From assembly GCF_004054105.1 (NCBI RefSeq), contig NZ_SBLC01000005.1:124001-188000 (forward strand): a stretch of DNA of 64,000 bases, given 5' to 3'. The notes under the pieces are model-generated. The model was given only the letters and a program-made list of their open reading frames with translations. It searched no databases and was not told where the DNA came from. A program made the position numbers and the translations under genes. Each line of letters begins with the position of its first letter. Position 1 is the first letter of the stretch. The DNA comes from Falsigemmobacter intermedius (GTDB taxonomy: Bacteria > Pseudomonadota > Alphaproteobacteria > Rhodobacterales > Rhodobacteraceae). This document shows positions 16,609 to 25,510 of the stretch, one piece after another.

Positions 16609-16636
16609 TTGAAATGATTAAGGCGGTCGCTAAAGT
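16609..16636 (+). promoter_or_regulatory. Candidate sigma-70 promoter for the ABC importer operon
   Basis: TTGAAA (16609-16614) is separated by 16 nt from TAAAGT (16631-16636), within the most AT-rich stretch upstream of the substrate-binding protein gene. The predicted start leaves a leader of about 60 nt. Confidence 0.35.
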
Positions 16637-16702
16637 TTTCACGACCGGAACGCCGGCGCACCCGGGTGTCAGACCTGTGGGAACAGAAATAGGGAGAGGC
16701 TG

Positions 16703-17860
16703 ATGAGGAAACTGCTTTGTGCCGCCAGCATGCTGGCTTTGACCACGCTCCCGGCGATGGCGGAGCCGGTAAAGATCGGCGTCATCACCACGCTTTCGGG
16801 CCCCGCAGGCTATATCGGCGAGCAGGTGCGCGATGCCATCCAGCTGGCCGTTGACCGCGAAGGCGGCAAGCTGGGCGGCGTTGAGGTGGAACTGGTCGTC
16901 GAGGATGACGCCCTGAACCCCGGCACCGGTCGTCAGATCGCGGAAAAGATGGTCTCGGATGAGGACATCAAGGTTCTGACCGGTATTATCTTCTCCAACG
17001 TCTCAGGCGCTGTGGTGCCGGATGTGGTGGATAACGGCGCTTTCTACATCAGCTCGAACGCGGCCCCTTCGAACCTTGCGGGCAAAGAGTGCCACGAGAA
17101 TTACTTCGTAGTCTCCTGGCAGAACGACAGCCTGCATGAGGCGACCGGCGTGGCCGCCAAATCGCTGGGCTATAAAAAGGCCGTGGCGCTGGCCCCGAAC
17201 TATCAGGCCGGGAAAGACGCCATCGCGGGCTTCAGCCGTCTTTTTGAAGGCGAAGTGGAAGAGATCTACACCCAGCTTGATCAGACCGATTTCGCCTCAG
17301 AGATGGCCCGCATCCGCGCCGCCAATCCGGAAGTCGTCTTCCAGTTCCATCCCGGTGGTCTGGGTCTGACCTTCCTGAAGCAGTATCAGCAGTCGGGTCT
17401 GCTGGGCCAGGTGCCGATGGTGGTCTCGGAACCCTCGATCGACGGGGTGATCCTGCAGGCGGTGGGCGAGGGTGCCGTGGGCATCAAAGGTTCGACCCAT
17501 TGGGAAGTGGACTTCGACAACGAGGCCTCGAAAGAGTTCGTCTCGTCCTGGAAAGCGAAATACCCGGATCGCCCGATCACCTATTATGCGCAGGAAGCCT
17601 ATGACTCGGCGCTGCTGATCGCCTCGGCGCTGGCCAAAGCGGGCAGCCCGGAGAAGGCGGATGAGTTCCGTGAGGCGCTGCGCGCGGCGGATTTCGCCTC
17701 GACCCGGGGTGAGTTCAAATTCGGCCCGAACCAGCACCCGGTGCAGAACTGGTATCTGACCGAAGTGGTCATGGGCGAAGACGGCAAGCCGGTTGGCAAA
17801 AGCCAGGGCAAGATCCGCGAGATGGTGGGCGACGTCCACGCCGCTGACTGCAAGATGTAA
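16703..17860 (+). CDS. Branched-chain-amino-acid-type ABC importer, substrate-binding protein
   Basis: This 385-residue periplasmic protein has a signal peptide ending AMA-E near residue 20, then the LivJ-type start VKIGVITTLSGPAGYIGEQV. It has the two-lobe Peripla_BP_6 fold, with SSNAAPSNLAG, NDSLHEATGVAA and ITYYAQEAYDSALL near the hinge. LivJ-family proteins bind branched-chain amino acids, amides, urea or aromatic acids; sequence alone does not settle which. Mature length (about 365) is nearer LivJ or aromatic-acid binders than UrtA. GGGAGAGG precedes the ATG. A hairpin separates it from the permease genes, which fits its expected higher expression. Confidence 0.9.
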   Translation: MRKLLCAASMLALTTLPAMAEPVKIGVITTLSGPAGYIGEQVRDAIQLAVDREGGKLGGVEVELVVEDDALNPGTGRQIAEKMVSDEDIKVLTGIIFSNVSGAVVPDVVDNGAFYISSNAAPSNLAGKECHENYFVVSWQNDSLHEATGVAAKSLGYKKAVALAPNYQAGKDAIAGFSRLFEGEVEEIYTQLDQTDFASEMARIRAANPEVVFQFHPGGLGLTFLKQYQQSGLLGQVPMVVSEPSIDGVILQAVGEGAVGIKGSTHWEVDFDNEASKEFVSSWKAKYPDRPITYYAQEAYDSALLIASALAKAGSPEKADEFREALRAADFASTRGEFKFGPNQHPVQNWYLTEVVMGEDGKPVGKSQGKIREMVGDVHAADCKM

Positions 17861-17869
17861 CTCTTTGCG

Positions 17870-17893
17870 GCGGGGCCTTTTTCAGGGCCCCGC
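17870..17893 (+). other. Hairpin between binding-protein and permease genes
   Basis: The stem GCGGGGCC/GGCCCCGC has an 8-nt loop containing TTTTT and lies 9 nt after the binding-protein stop. No U-tract follows. Such hairpins in ABC operons typically protect the upstream mRNA from 3' decay and give the binding protein a higher yield. Confidence 0.6.
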
Positions 17894-17945
17894 ATGCCTT
17901 TTGCGTCGCGCCTGCGGCCGGCCCTGAACCTGAACGGCGGTTCTG

Positions 17946-18860
17946 ATGATCCTGATCCTTGAGCAGCTTCTGAACGGGCTGCAATATGGCGTGATGCTGT
18001 TTCTGATGGCAGCGGGCCTGACGCTGATTTTCGGCATCATGGGGGTGATCAACCTCGCCCATGGCTCGCTCTTTATGGTCGGGGCCTATGCGGGCACGCT
18101 GGCGGCGGCGCAGGCGGGCAGCTTCTGGGTGGGCATTCCGGTGGCCATTGTCGCGGCGGGCGTCACGGGGCTGGTGGTTGAAGCGGTGGTGATCCGCCGC
18201 CTTTATGCGCGCGATCACCTGGATCAGGTGCTTGCGACCTTTGCGCTTTTGCTGATCGCAAACCAGGGTGTCACTTATTTCATCGGCCGCCAGCCGGTGC
18301 CTGCCAATATCCCCGCAGCACTTGCCAGCCCGATAGAGCTGCTGCCGGGGCTGTTTTATCCGCCCTACCGCCTTGTGATCATTGCCGCAGGGCTGCTGGT
18401 GGCGCTGGGGCTTTACTGGCTCATCAACCGCACCCGCATCGGGATGCTGGTCCGCGCAGGTGCCACCAATCGTGAGATGGTCCGCGCGCTGGGCGTGGAT
18501 ATCCGGCTCCTTTACACGGTGGTCTTTGGCCTTGGGGCGCTGCTTGCGGGGCTTGCGGGCTATCTGTCGGGGCCGATTTCTGCGGTTCAGGTCGGCATGG
18601 GCGAGCAGGTGCTGCTTGCCACTTTCGTTGTGGTCGTGGTGGGCGGCGTCGGCTCAATTCGCCGGGCTTTCTGGGCGGGGATCCTGCTGGGCGTGGTCGA
18701 CACCCTGCTGCGGGCTTTTCTGCCGGGGATGCTGCGTCAGGTCATGCCGGCGTCTGAGGCGGATGCCCTGGGCATCGGGATCGCTTCGATGGGAATTTAT
18801 CTGCTGATGGCGCTGGTTCTGCTGATCCGCCCCAAAGGCCTCTTTGCGGCGGGGCGGTGA
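17946..18860 (+). CDS. livH: ABC importer permease, LivH type
   Basis: This 304-residue inner-membrane permease has about eight helices. It has the LivH start LEQLLNGLQYGVMLFLMAAGLTLIFG (read in two parts) and the HGSLFMVGAY segment, and the cytoplasmic coupling region RAGATNREMVRALGVD contacts the ATPases. VVVVGGVGSIRRAFWAG is also typical of the family. It forms a heterodimer with the downstream LivM-type subunit, which it overlaps by GTGA. The symbol states family, not proven substrate. Confidence 0.93.
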   Translation: MILILEQLLNGLQYGVMLFLMAAGLTLIFGIMGVINLAHGSLFMVGAYAGTLAAAQAGSFWVGIPVAIVAAGVTGLVVEAVVIRRLYARDHLDQVLATFALLLIANQGVTYFIGRQPVPANIPAALASPIELLPGLFYPPYRLVIIAAGLLVALGLYWLINRTRIGMLVRAGATNREMVRALGVDIRLLYTVVFGLGALLAGLAGYLSGPISAVQVGMGEQVLLATFVVVVVGGVGSIRRAFWAGILLGVVDTLLRAFLPGMLRQVMPASEADALGIGIASMGIYLLMALVLLIRPKGLFAAGR

Positions 18861-19852
18861 GCGTGGAGAAAGCTAAGATTTCCGGGTTGGCACTGGGGCT
18901 GGTGGTTCTGCTGGCGATGCCCTGGCTGATGGAGACCTTCGGGTCATCCTCCTCACTCTCTCTTGCCTCACGCATTCTGGTCTATTCGATCGCCGCGGCC
19001 TCGCTGAATCTGGTGCTGGGCTATGGCGGGATGATCAGCCTTGGTCACGCGGCGTTTTTCGGTATGGGCGGCTATGCGGTGGGCATTCTTTACGCCCATA
19101 ACGGCGGCGATCCCTTTCTGGGGCTGATCCCGGGCTCAAACCATCTCCTGGTGACGCTGCCTGCGGCCATGCTGCTCGGCGGTGCGGTGGCGGCGCTGAT
19201 CGGGGCTTTGTCGCTGCGCACCTCGGGCGTGCAGTTCATTATGATCACCCTGGCCTTCGCGCAGATGCTCTTTTTCTTCTTCGTCTCGCTGAAGGCCTAT
19301 GGCGGAGAAGACGGCATCATCATCCGTCGCCCCAATGAGTTTTTTGGGCTGAACCTGCGGGACCGCACCACGGTCTGGTATGTGGTTCTGGGCTTCTGGC
19401 TGATCTTCATGCTGGCGCTCTGGCGGGTGATCGGCTCGTCCTTCGGGGCGGTGCTGAAGGGGATGAAGCAAAATGAGCGGCGCATGGCGGCCATGGGCCT
19501 CGCGCCCTACCGCTATAAGCTTTACGCCTTCATCCTCTCGGGTATGGGCGCGGGGCTTGCGGGGGCGCTGATGGCGAACCTGATGCGCTTTACCAGTCCG
19601 GACATGCTGCACTGGACCAAATCGGCCACGCTGATGACCATGGTGATCCTGGGCGGCGTCGGCACCTTCTTTGGCCCGCTCCTGGGGGCTGCGGCCTATC
19701 TGGTGCTTGAGACCTGGCTCGGTGGGATGACCGAATACTGGCAGTTCTGGCTGGGGCTTATTCTGCTGGCGGTGGTGTTGGGCACCAAAGGCGGGCTGGT
19801 GGCGCTGATCGCGGCGATCTGGTCGCGGCTGACGGGGAGGGCGCGGGGATGA
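18857..19852 (+). CDS. livM: ABC importer permease, LivM type
   Basis: This 331-residue inner-membrane permease has about nine helices. Markers are LNLVLGYGGMISLGHAAFFG near the N-terminus, LRTSGVQFIMITLAFAQM, and the coupling loop MKQNERRMAAMGLAPYRYKL. VILGGVGTFFGPLLGA corresponds to the conserved GGxGTxxGP segment. GTG 18857 overlaps the livH stop, and its own stop overlaps the livG ATG, so the three genes are translationally coupled. Confidence 0.93.
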   Translation: MSVEKAKISGLALGLVVLLAMPWLMETFGSSSSLSLASRILVYSIAAASLNLVLGYGGMISLGHAAFFGMGGYAVGILYAHNGGDPFLGLIPGSNHLLVTLPAAMLLGGAVAALIGALSLRTSGVQFIMITLAFAQMLFFFFVSLKAYGGEDGIIIRRPNEFFGLNLRDRTTVWYVVLGFWLIFMLALWRVIGSSFGAVLKGMKQNERRMAAMGLAPYRYKLYAFILSGMGAGLAGALMANLMRFTSPDMLHWTKSATLMTMVILGGVGTFFGPLLGAAAYLVLETWLGGMTEYWQFWLGLILLAVVLGTKGGLVALIAAIWSRLTGRARG

Positions 19853-20600
19853 GCGGCCGGGTTCTGGAAGTCGAAGGTCTGGTCAAGCGCTTCGGCGGGC
19901 TGACGGCGACCGATCACGTTACCCTTGATCTGAAACGCGGCGAGATTCACGCCCTGATCGGACCGAATGGCGCGGGGAAATCCACGCTGATTAACCAGCT
20001 TTGCGGCGAACTGCCCCCCGATGAGGGGGAAGTGCGCATCATGGGGCGCGATGTGACCCGGCTTGGTGTACCCGAGCGGGTGGCCCTGGGGCTGGGACGC
20101 ACCTTTCAGATCACCTCACTGCTGACTGAGATGACGGTGGCGGAAAACATCGCCCTTGCGGTTCAGGCGCGGCGTGGCGGCAACTTCCGCCTCTTTGACC
20201 GGCTGCGCGGGCGGCGCGATCTCTGGGCCGAAACCGAGGCTCTGTTGCGGGGCAGCGGGCTGGAAGCACGCGCCGATGTGCGGGTCTCAGGGCTCAGCCA
20301 TGGCGAGAAAAAGCAGCTTGAACTGCTGGTGGCCCTGGCCGGAAAGCCCGCCTTTTTGCTGCTCGATGAGCCGATGGCAGGTCTTGGCCACAGCGAGAGC
20401 CAGGAGATGGTGCAGGTGCTGCGCCGCATCGCCGCGGATGTGCCGATGCTGCTGGTGGAACATGATATGGAAGCCGTCTTCGCGCTGGCCACCCGGATTT
20501 CCGTGCTGGTTTACGGGCGCATCATCGCCACGGGGAGTGTTGAGGAAATCCGCAACCATCCTGAGGTGCGCGAGGCCTATCTCGGCCAGGAGGATGAGCT

Positions 20601-20607
<7 letters not shown>
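19849..20607 (+). CDS. livG: ABC importer ATP-binding protein, LivG type
   Basis: This 252-residue ATPase has Walker A GPNGAGKST (near 42-50), Q-loop in TFQITSLL, signature LSHGEKKQLEL (a LivG-like variant of LSGG), Walker B FLLLDEPMAGL and H-loop VEHDME. It pairs with the LivF-type ATPase to power the importer. ATG overlaps livM, and it runs 7 nt into livF. Confidence 0.95.
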
Positions 20608-21302
<695 letters not shown>

Positions 21303-21330
21303 AAAAGCCGGGCAGTTCGCCCGGCTTTTC
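21303..21330. terminator. Bidirectional terminator between livF and zapE
   Basis: AAAAGCCGGGC-AGTTC-GCCCGGCTTTT forms a 7-bp GC stem extended by A/T pairs, with T-runs on both strands. It sits 1 nt after livF and just before the convergent zapE stop. Confidence 0.9.
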
Positions 21331-22422
21331 TCACTCAGCCTCAGCGCCCCAGGAGGCATCCTGCATCTCGCGCAGGCGCGAGGCGGTGCGCTCAAACTCA
21401 AAGGCCCCGGCGCCTTCTTCGTAAAGCTTTTCCGGGATATCGGCGGCTGAAGCGATGAGGCGCACTTTCGCCTCATAAAGCGCGTCGACCAGGGTCACAA
21501 ATCGCTTGGCCTCATTGTTATTGGCCGGTGACAGGCGCGGGATGCCCGTCACGATCAGCACCCGCACGGCCTCTGCGATGGCGAGGTAATCCCCCGGGCC
21601 CAGCGGCTGCTTGCAAAGCGCATCGAAGGACGAAAAGGCGACCCCGCTGGCCACACGCTCAAGCGTGAGTTCACGCCCGTTGACCTGCAGCGCCATGGGC
21701 TCACCGGCAGCGCCTCCGGTCAGATCATCCCAATAGCCCTGCAAAGCCGCCCGCGCGGCGGCATCATCAGGCGAGAAATAGACCTGCGCCCCGGCCAGGC
21801 GGTGCTGGCGGTAATCATTCGGGCTTTCGAGGTGGTGAACGTCGAAATTCTCATTGATCCAGGCGATGAAGGGCAAAAACAGCGCCCGGTTCAGCCCGTT
21901 TTTATAAAGATCTTCCGGGATGCGGTTTGAGGTGGTGACAATCACCACACCCGCCTCGCTCAGCAGCTTGAAAAGCCGTCCGACGATCATCGCATCGGTG
22001 ATGTCGGTGATCTGCATCTCATCAAAGGCCAGCAGGCGCAGTTCAGAGGCAACCTTCGCCGCAACCGGGGCAAGGGCATCCTCAACACCGGTTTTGCGCA
22101 CCTCATGCATGGCATGATGGATTTCCTGCATGAAGGCATGGAAATGGATGCGCCGCTTGGCGGTGATGGCGGTGTTCTCGACAAAGAGATCCATCAGCAT
22201 GGATTTCCCGCGCCCGACGCCGCCCCAGACGTAAAGACCCTTCGGGGGCTTTGGTGCGGCTTTGCGGAAGAGGCCGCTCAGGAAACCCTTCGGCTGCGGC
22301 GGATTGGCTTCGAGCCAGCGGCGCAGGGCTTCAAGGGCGGGCAGAACGGCCTTCTGCGCCGGGTCAGGGCGCAGGGTGCCTTCGGCGGCACGGGCCGCAT
22401 AGATCTCGGACAGAGTGCTCAT
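21331..22422 (-). CDS. zapE: Cell-division ATPase ZapE (AFG1-like)
   Basis: This 363-residue cytoplasmic AAA+-like ATPase modulates the Z-ring in E. coli and resembles mitochondrial AFG1/LACE1. It has Walker A GGVGRGKSMLMD (near 68-79), HFHAFMQEIHHAMHEVR, Walker B LLAFDEMQITDI, sensor region VTTSNRIPEDLYKNGLNR, and the C-terminal RFVTLVDALYEAKVRL. Length matches bacterial homologues (about 360-375). It follows the sulfotransferase gene on the same strand after 48 nt, with no clear functional link. Confidence 0.95.
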   Translation of the reverse strand: MSTLSEIYAARAAEGTLRPDPAQKAVLPALEALRRWLEANPPQPKGFLSGLFRKAAPKPPKGLYVWGGVGRGKSMLMDLFVENTAITAKRRIHFHAFMQEIHHAMHEVRKTGVEDALAPVAAKVASELRLLAFDEMQITDITDAMIVGRLFKLLSEAGVVIVTTSNRIPEDLYKNGLNRALFLPFIAWINENFDVHHLESPNDYRQHRLAGAQVYFSPDDAAARAALQGYWDDLTGGAAGEPMALQVNGRELTLERVASGVAFSSFDALCKQPLGPGDYLAIAEAVRVLIVTGIPRLSPANNNEAKRFVTLVDALYEAKVRLIASAADIPEKLYEEGAGAFEFERTASRLREMQDASWGAEAE

Positions 22423-22470
22423 GCGCAGGGCTTAGCGCGACGATTTGCCAAGGGGAAGAGGCTTTGACGC

Positions 22471-23304
22471 TCAGCCCTTTCCGGCGCGGGGGCCGAGTTT
22501 CAGATGCACCTCTTCCAGATCTACCGGGCCCTTGGGGAATTTATTGTCCGGGTTGTCAAAGTCATAGCGGAAGAGCTGAAAATCTTTGCGGTAGATCTCC
22601 CACATCAGGTGGCGCGACAGATCATCGAAATAAGCGCTGACCGGATGGGCGCGTTTGGGCCCGTGGCCTTCCGATTCGTTGAATTTCGGAATCGCCGCGA
22701 GATCGACGGGATGGGGGCTGTCGATCCGGTCCAGCACCTTCTGCATCCCCTCATTAAAAGTCTCAGTCGGGAAGATGTGGTCGTACCGCCCGCCATTGAC
22801 GATGAAGGTCGAGATATGGCCCGACATGGCCGACCAGTGAATGTCGGGTTCCATGGGTTTGCGAAAGCGGATGGTGTCGCGCGCAAAGAGCAGAAAGCGC
22901 CGGAAACTGGCGATCTGATCAAATTCCTGCCTGCCGTCGTCCCCGCCGACCTCGATGCCGTATTTCTGGATCAGCAGCGGCACCAGATTGCCGCGATAGC
23001 GCCGCCCGTTGCGCTGAATGCCGCAGATCTTGTCAAAAAAGCTTGAAAGAATGCGGGCATAGGGATTGCGCACACAGGTGAAGGTCGGGGCGCTGTGGCT
23101 TTGGACCGCGGCGGTGATGGCGCTCTGGCCGCCCTCCTGGGCCCATTTGTGCAGACCCGTGGTGCTGTCGTGGATGTCGCCGTCGAAGAAGCGGCCATGA
23201 TCGGAGTAATACATGATCTGCCCGATGGTCGAGCAGGCGCATTTCGGCACGACGCGGTAAATCACGCTGCCGCTTTCCGTCATCCAGGTTCCCGGAAACC
23301 CCAT
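22471..23304 (-). CDS. Sulfotransferase-family protein (PAPS-dependent type)
   Basis: This 277-residue protein has the two nucleotide-binding motifs of Golgi-type sulfotransferases. The 5'-phosphosulfate loop is VVPKCACSTIGQIM (near 18-31) and the 3'-phosphate motif is CVRNPYARILSSFF (77-90). It would transfer sulfate from PAPS to a carbohydrate or similar acceptor. There is no signal peptide or membrane helix. I chose ATG 23304, with GAGGG upstream; a TTG at 23373 would add 23 residues. It is divergent from a GT14-type glycosyltransferase, which suggests joint work on a surface polysaccharide. The acceptor is unknown. Confidence 0.83.
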   Translation of the reverse strand: MGFPGTWMTESGSVIYRVVPKCACSTIGQIMYYSDHGRFFDGDIHDSTTGLHKWAQEGGQSAITAAVQSHSAPTFTCVRNPYARILSSFFDKICGIQRNGRRYRGNLVPLLIQKYGIEVGGDDGRQEFDQIASFRRFLLFARDTIRFRKPMEPDIHWSAMSGHISTFIVNGGRYDHIFPTETFNEGMQKVLDRIDSPHPVDLAAIPKFNESEGHGPKRAHPVSAYFDDLSRHLMWEIYRKDFQLFRYDFDNPDNKFPKGPVDLEEVHLKLGPRAGKG

Positions 23305-23442
23305 GCAATCGCCCTCAATCTCAATGCGGCTCCGCGCTCGCTGCGGACCCGAGGCCTGGTGTGCCGCTGACAAAGTCTTTTCAATCTTCGTGCGTCATCA
23401 TTAGACAGGAAGGTGGCAGGGACAAGGCAATCAGAACCGCAG

Positions 23443-25020
23443 ATGGCTAAAATCGCTTATATTTTGCTGTGCCACAAAGACCCGCAGGGCGTGATCGATC
23501 AGGCGGGACGGCTGACGGCCGCGGGGGATTTTATGGCCATCCATTTTGACGCCCGCGCGTCAAAGGCCGATTATGAGGCGATCCGCACGGCGCTGGCCGG
23601 CAATCCTTCGGTGGTCTTTGCGCAGCGGCGGATCAGATGCGGCTGGGGGGAGTGGAGCCTTGTGCAGGCCACGCTTGAGGCGCTTTATGCCGCCGTCCCG
23701 GCTTTTCCCCGCGCCACGCATTTCTACATGCTGTCGGGTGACTGCATGTCGATCAAATCCGCCGAATATGCCCATGCGCTTTTGGACGGCGAAAGCGTTG
23801 ATTACATTGAAAGCTTTGATTTCTTTGCTTCGGACTGGATCAAGACCGGTATCCGCGAAGAGCGTCTGATCTATCGCCACTGGTTTAATGAGCGGGGGCG
23901 GAAGGCCTGGTTCTACCGCTCGCTGGAGTGGCAGAAAAAGCTGGGGCTGGCGCGGAAGATCCCTGAGGATCTGCAGATCATGATCGGCAGTCAGTGGTGG
24001 TGTCTGCGCCGGCTGACGGTTGAGAAACTTCTGCAGTTCGTGGCCGCGCGCCCGGATGTGACGCGGTTTTTCCGCACCACATGGATCCCCGATGAGACGT
24101 TTTTTCAGACCCTTGTGCGCCATCTGGTCCCGGGATCTGAGATCCGCTCGCGCACGCTGACCTTTCTGATGTTCACCGACTATGGCATGCCGGTGACCTT
24201 TTATGACGATCACTATGATCTGTTGCTGGCGCAGGATTATCTCTTTGCGCGCAAACTCTCCGTCGATGCCCGGCGGCTGAAAGAGCAGCTCGGCAGTCTT
24301 TATACCGCCACCGGCATGGCGTTTCCGGTCTCGGGTGAGGGGCGGCGGCTTTATCAGTTTCAGGCAGGCCGCGGCAGGCTGGGGCGGCGCTATGCCCCCC
24401 GCGCCTGGGAAGCCGGGACCAGTCTTGGCCGCGACCGGGTGCTTCTGATCGTGGTGTGCAAAAAATGGCATATCGCTAAGCGTCTGGTGGCGCGGGCGCG
24501 GGAAATGGCCGGGATCGAGGGGGTGGACTATCTCTTCAATGAGGACAATTGCCCGCTGCCGGATCTGGGGGGGATAGAGTCCACGCCGGACAAGCGGATG
24601 CGGCATCGCCGCGCGCTTTTGAAGCTTCTGTCCGAGAGTTTCCGCTCAGACCGGATGATGATCTGTCTGGACCCTGAGAGCTTTGATCTGATCCGGGACT
24701 TTTATGCCGACCGCAGCGAGATCCGGCTTTTGGATATCGTCTGCGATTTCTCGGATGCGTATCTGCGCGGCCATGCCTTACGGGTGGGGCTGGCGGGGGA
24801 ACATACGCCCCCGGAGGTGATGGCCGGGCTTTTGCCCACCCTGCGCCATGACATGATCTTTGAGGCTGAGCGGCTGCGCGACGCGGGATTGCCGGGTTAT
24901 GAGCGGGTCTGGCAATCGGCTGAGCCAGGTGCCAACCTCTTGCCGCTTGCGCGTTTCCTTGGCATCTCTGAGGCTCAGGCCCGGGAGATCCTCGGCGATG
25001 GCACGCTTTTCCAAGACTGA
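23443..25020 (+). CDS. GT14-like (core-2/I-branching) glycosyltransferase with unassigned C-terminal domain
   Basis: This 525-residue protein has an N-terminal core-2/I-branching-type domain (about 1-300): IAYILLCHKDP, FMAIHFDARAS, WGEWSLVQATLEAL, FYMLSGDCMSI and GSQWWCLRRLTVE, the last close to the xylosyl/GlcNAc-transferase GSQW motif. Residues about 325-525 form a second globular region (DRVLLIVVCKKWH onward) that I recall as a DUF5927/5928-type extension in Rhodobacteraceae, without known function. No signal or membrane helix is seen, so it is cytoplasmic. ATG 23443 fits family starts; a GTG lies at 23413. The HIT gene follows 14 nt later. Confidence 0.82.
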   Translation: MAKIAYILLCHKDPQGVIDQAGRLTAAGDFMAIHFDARASKADYEAIRTALAGNPSVVFAQRRIRCGWGEWSLVQATLEALYAAVPAFPRATHFYMLSGDCMSIKSAEYAHALLDGESVDYIESFDFFASDWIKTGIREERLIYRHWFNERGRKAWFYRSLEWQKKLGLARKIPEDLQIMIGSQWWCLRRLTVEKLLQFVAARPDVTRFFRTTWIPDETFFQTLVRHLVPGSEIRSRTLTFLMFTDYGMPVTFYDDHYDLLLAQDYLFARKLSVDARRLKEQLGSLYTATGMAFPVSGEGRRLYQFQAGRGRLGRRYAPRAWEAGTSLGRDRVLLIVVCKKWHIAKRLVARAREMAGIEGVDYLFNEDNCPLPDLGGIESTPDKRMRHRRALLKLLSESFRSDRMMICLDPESFDLIRDFYADRSEIRLLDIVCDFSDAYLRGHALRVGLAGEHTPPEVMAGLLPTLRHDMIFEAERLRDAGLPGYERVWQSAEPGANLLPLARFLGISEAQAREILGDGTLFQD

Positions 25021-25034
25021 TCGCGGAGGATCAG

Positions 25035-25421
25035 ATGACGTCTTACAGCTATGACACCAGTAATATCTTCGCCCGCATTCTGCGCGGTGAAATTCCCTGC
25101 AAAAAGGTGCTGGAGACTGAGCACAGCCTGGCATTCCATGACATCGCCCCCCAGGCTCCGGTGCATGTTCTGGTGATCCCGAAGGGTCCTTACGTGAACG
25201 CGGATCATTTTGCCCGTGCGGCCTCGGATGCGGAGATCGTGGATTACACCCGCGCGATCGGGAAGGTCTGTGAAGAGATGGGTCTTTGCCCCGATCGGGG
25301 CGGTCTGGGCTATCGTCTGGTGTCGAACGGCGGTGAGGCGGGCGTGCAGGAAGTGCCGCATCTTCATGTGCATATCGCCGGAGGCCGCGTGCTGGGGCGC
25401 ATGCTGGCGAAGGCGGAATAA
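25035..25421 (+). CDS. HIT-family (histidine triad) nucleotide-binding protein
   Basis: This 128-residue HINT-like protein has the N-terminal NIFARILRGEIPCKKV, then HVLVIPK, and the histidine triad HLHVHIAGGR near the C-terminus, with the catalytic His in the middle. HINT proteins hydrolyse purine nucleoside phosphoramidates and acyl-AMP; the physiological role in bacteria is loosely defined. GGAGGAT precedes ATG 25035. It is probably co-transcribed with the glycosyltransferase gene 14 nt upstream. Confidence 0.94.
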   Translation: MTSYSYDTSNIFARILRGEIPCKKVLETEHSLAFHDIAPQAPVHVLVIPKGPYVNADHFARAASDAEIVDYTRAIGKVCEEMGLCPDRGGLGYRLVSNGGEAGVQEVPHLHVHIAGGRVLGRMLAKAE

Positions 25422-25424
25422 GAC

Positions 25425-25500
25425 GAGCGGGGGAGGCGGGGCGCTGCCCCGCACCCCGTCGGGAGGGGCGGCGCCCCTCCCGATCCCACCCCGATCTCCC
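25425..25500. repeat. GC-rich double-hairpin intergenic repeat (copy 3)
   Basis: Two perfect hairpins lie between the convergent HIT and fadH-like genes: GCGGGGC/GCCCCGC (25436-25452) and TCGGGAGGGGC/GCCCCTCCCGA (25459-25483). Architecture matches copy 1. It may end transcription from one or both sides. Confidence 0.7.
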
Positions 25501-25510
25501 GTCTGAGCCT

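Noticed and set aside
16703-17860. Assignment of the binding protein as a urea-specific UrtA
   Set aside because: The protein is shorter than typical UrtA, the operon has no urease genes, and the UrtD/UrtE pairing is not evident. Proximity to allA alone is too weak.
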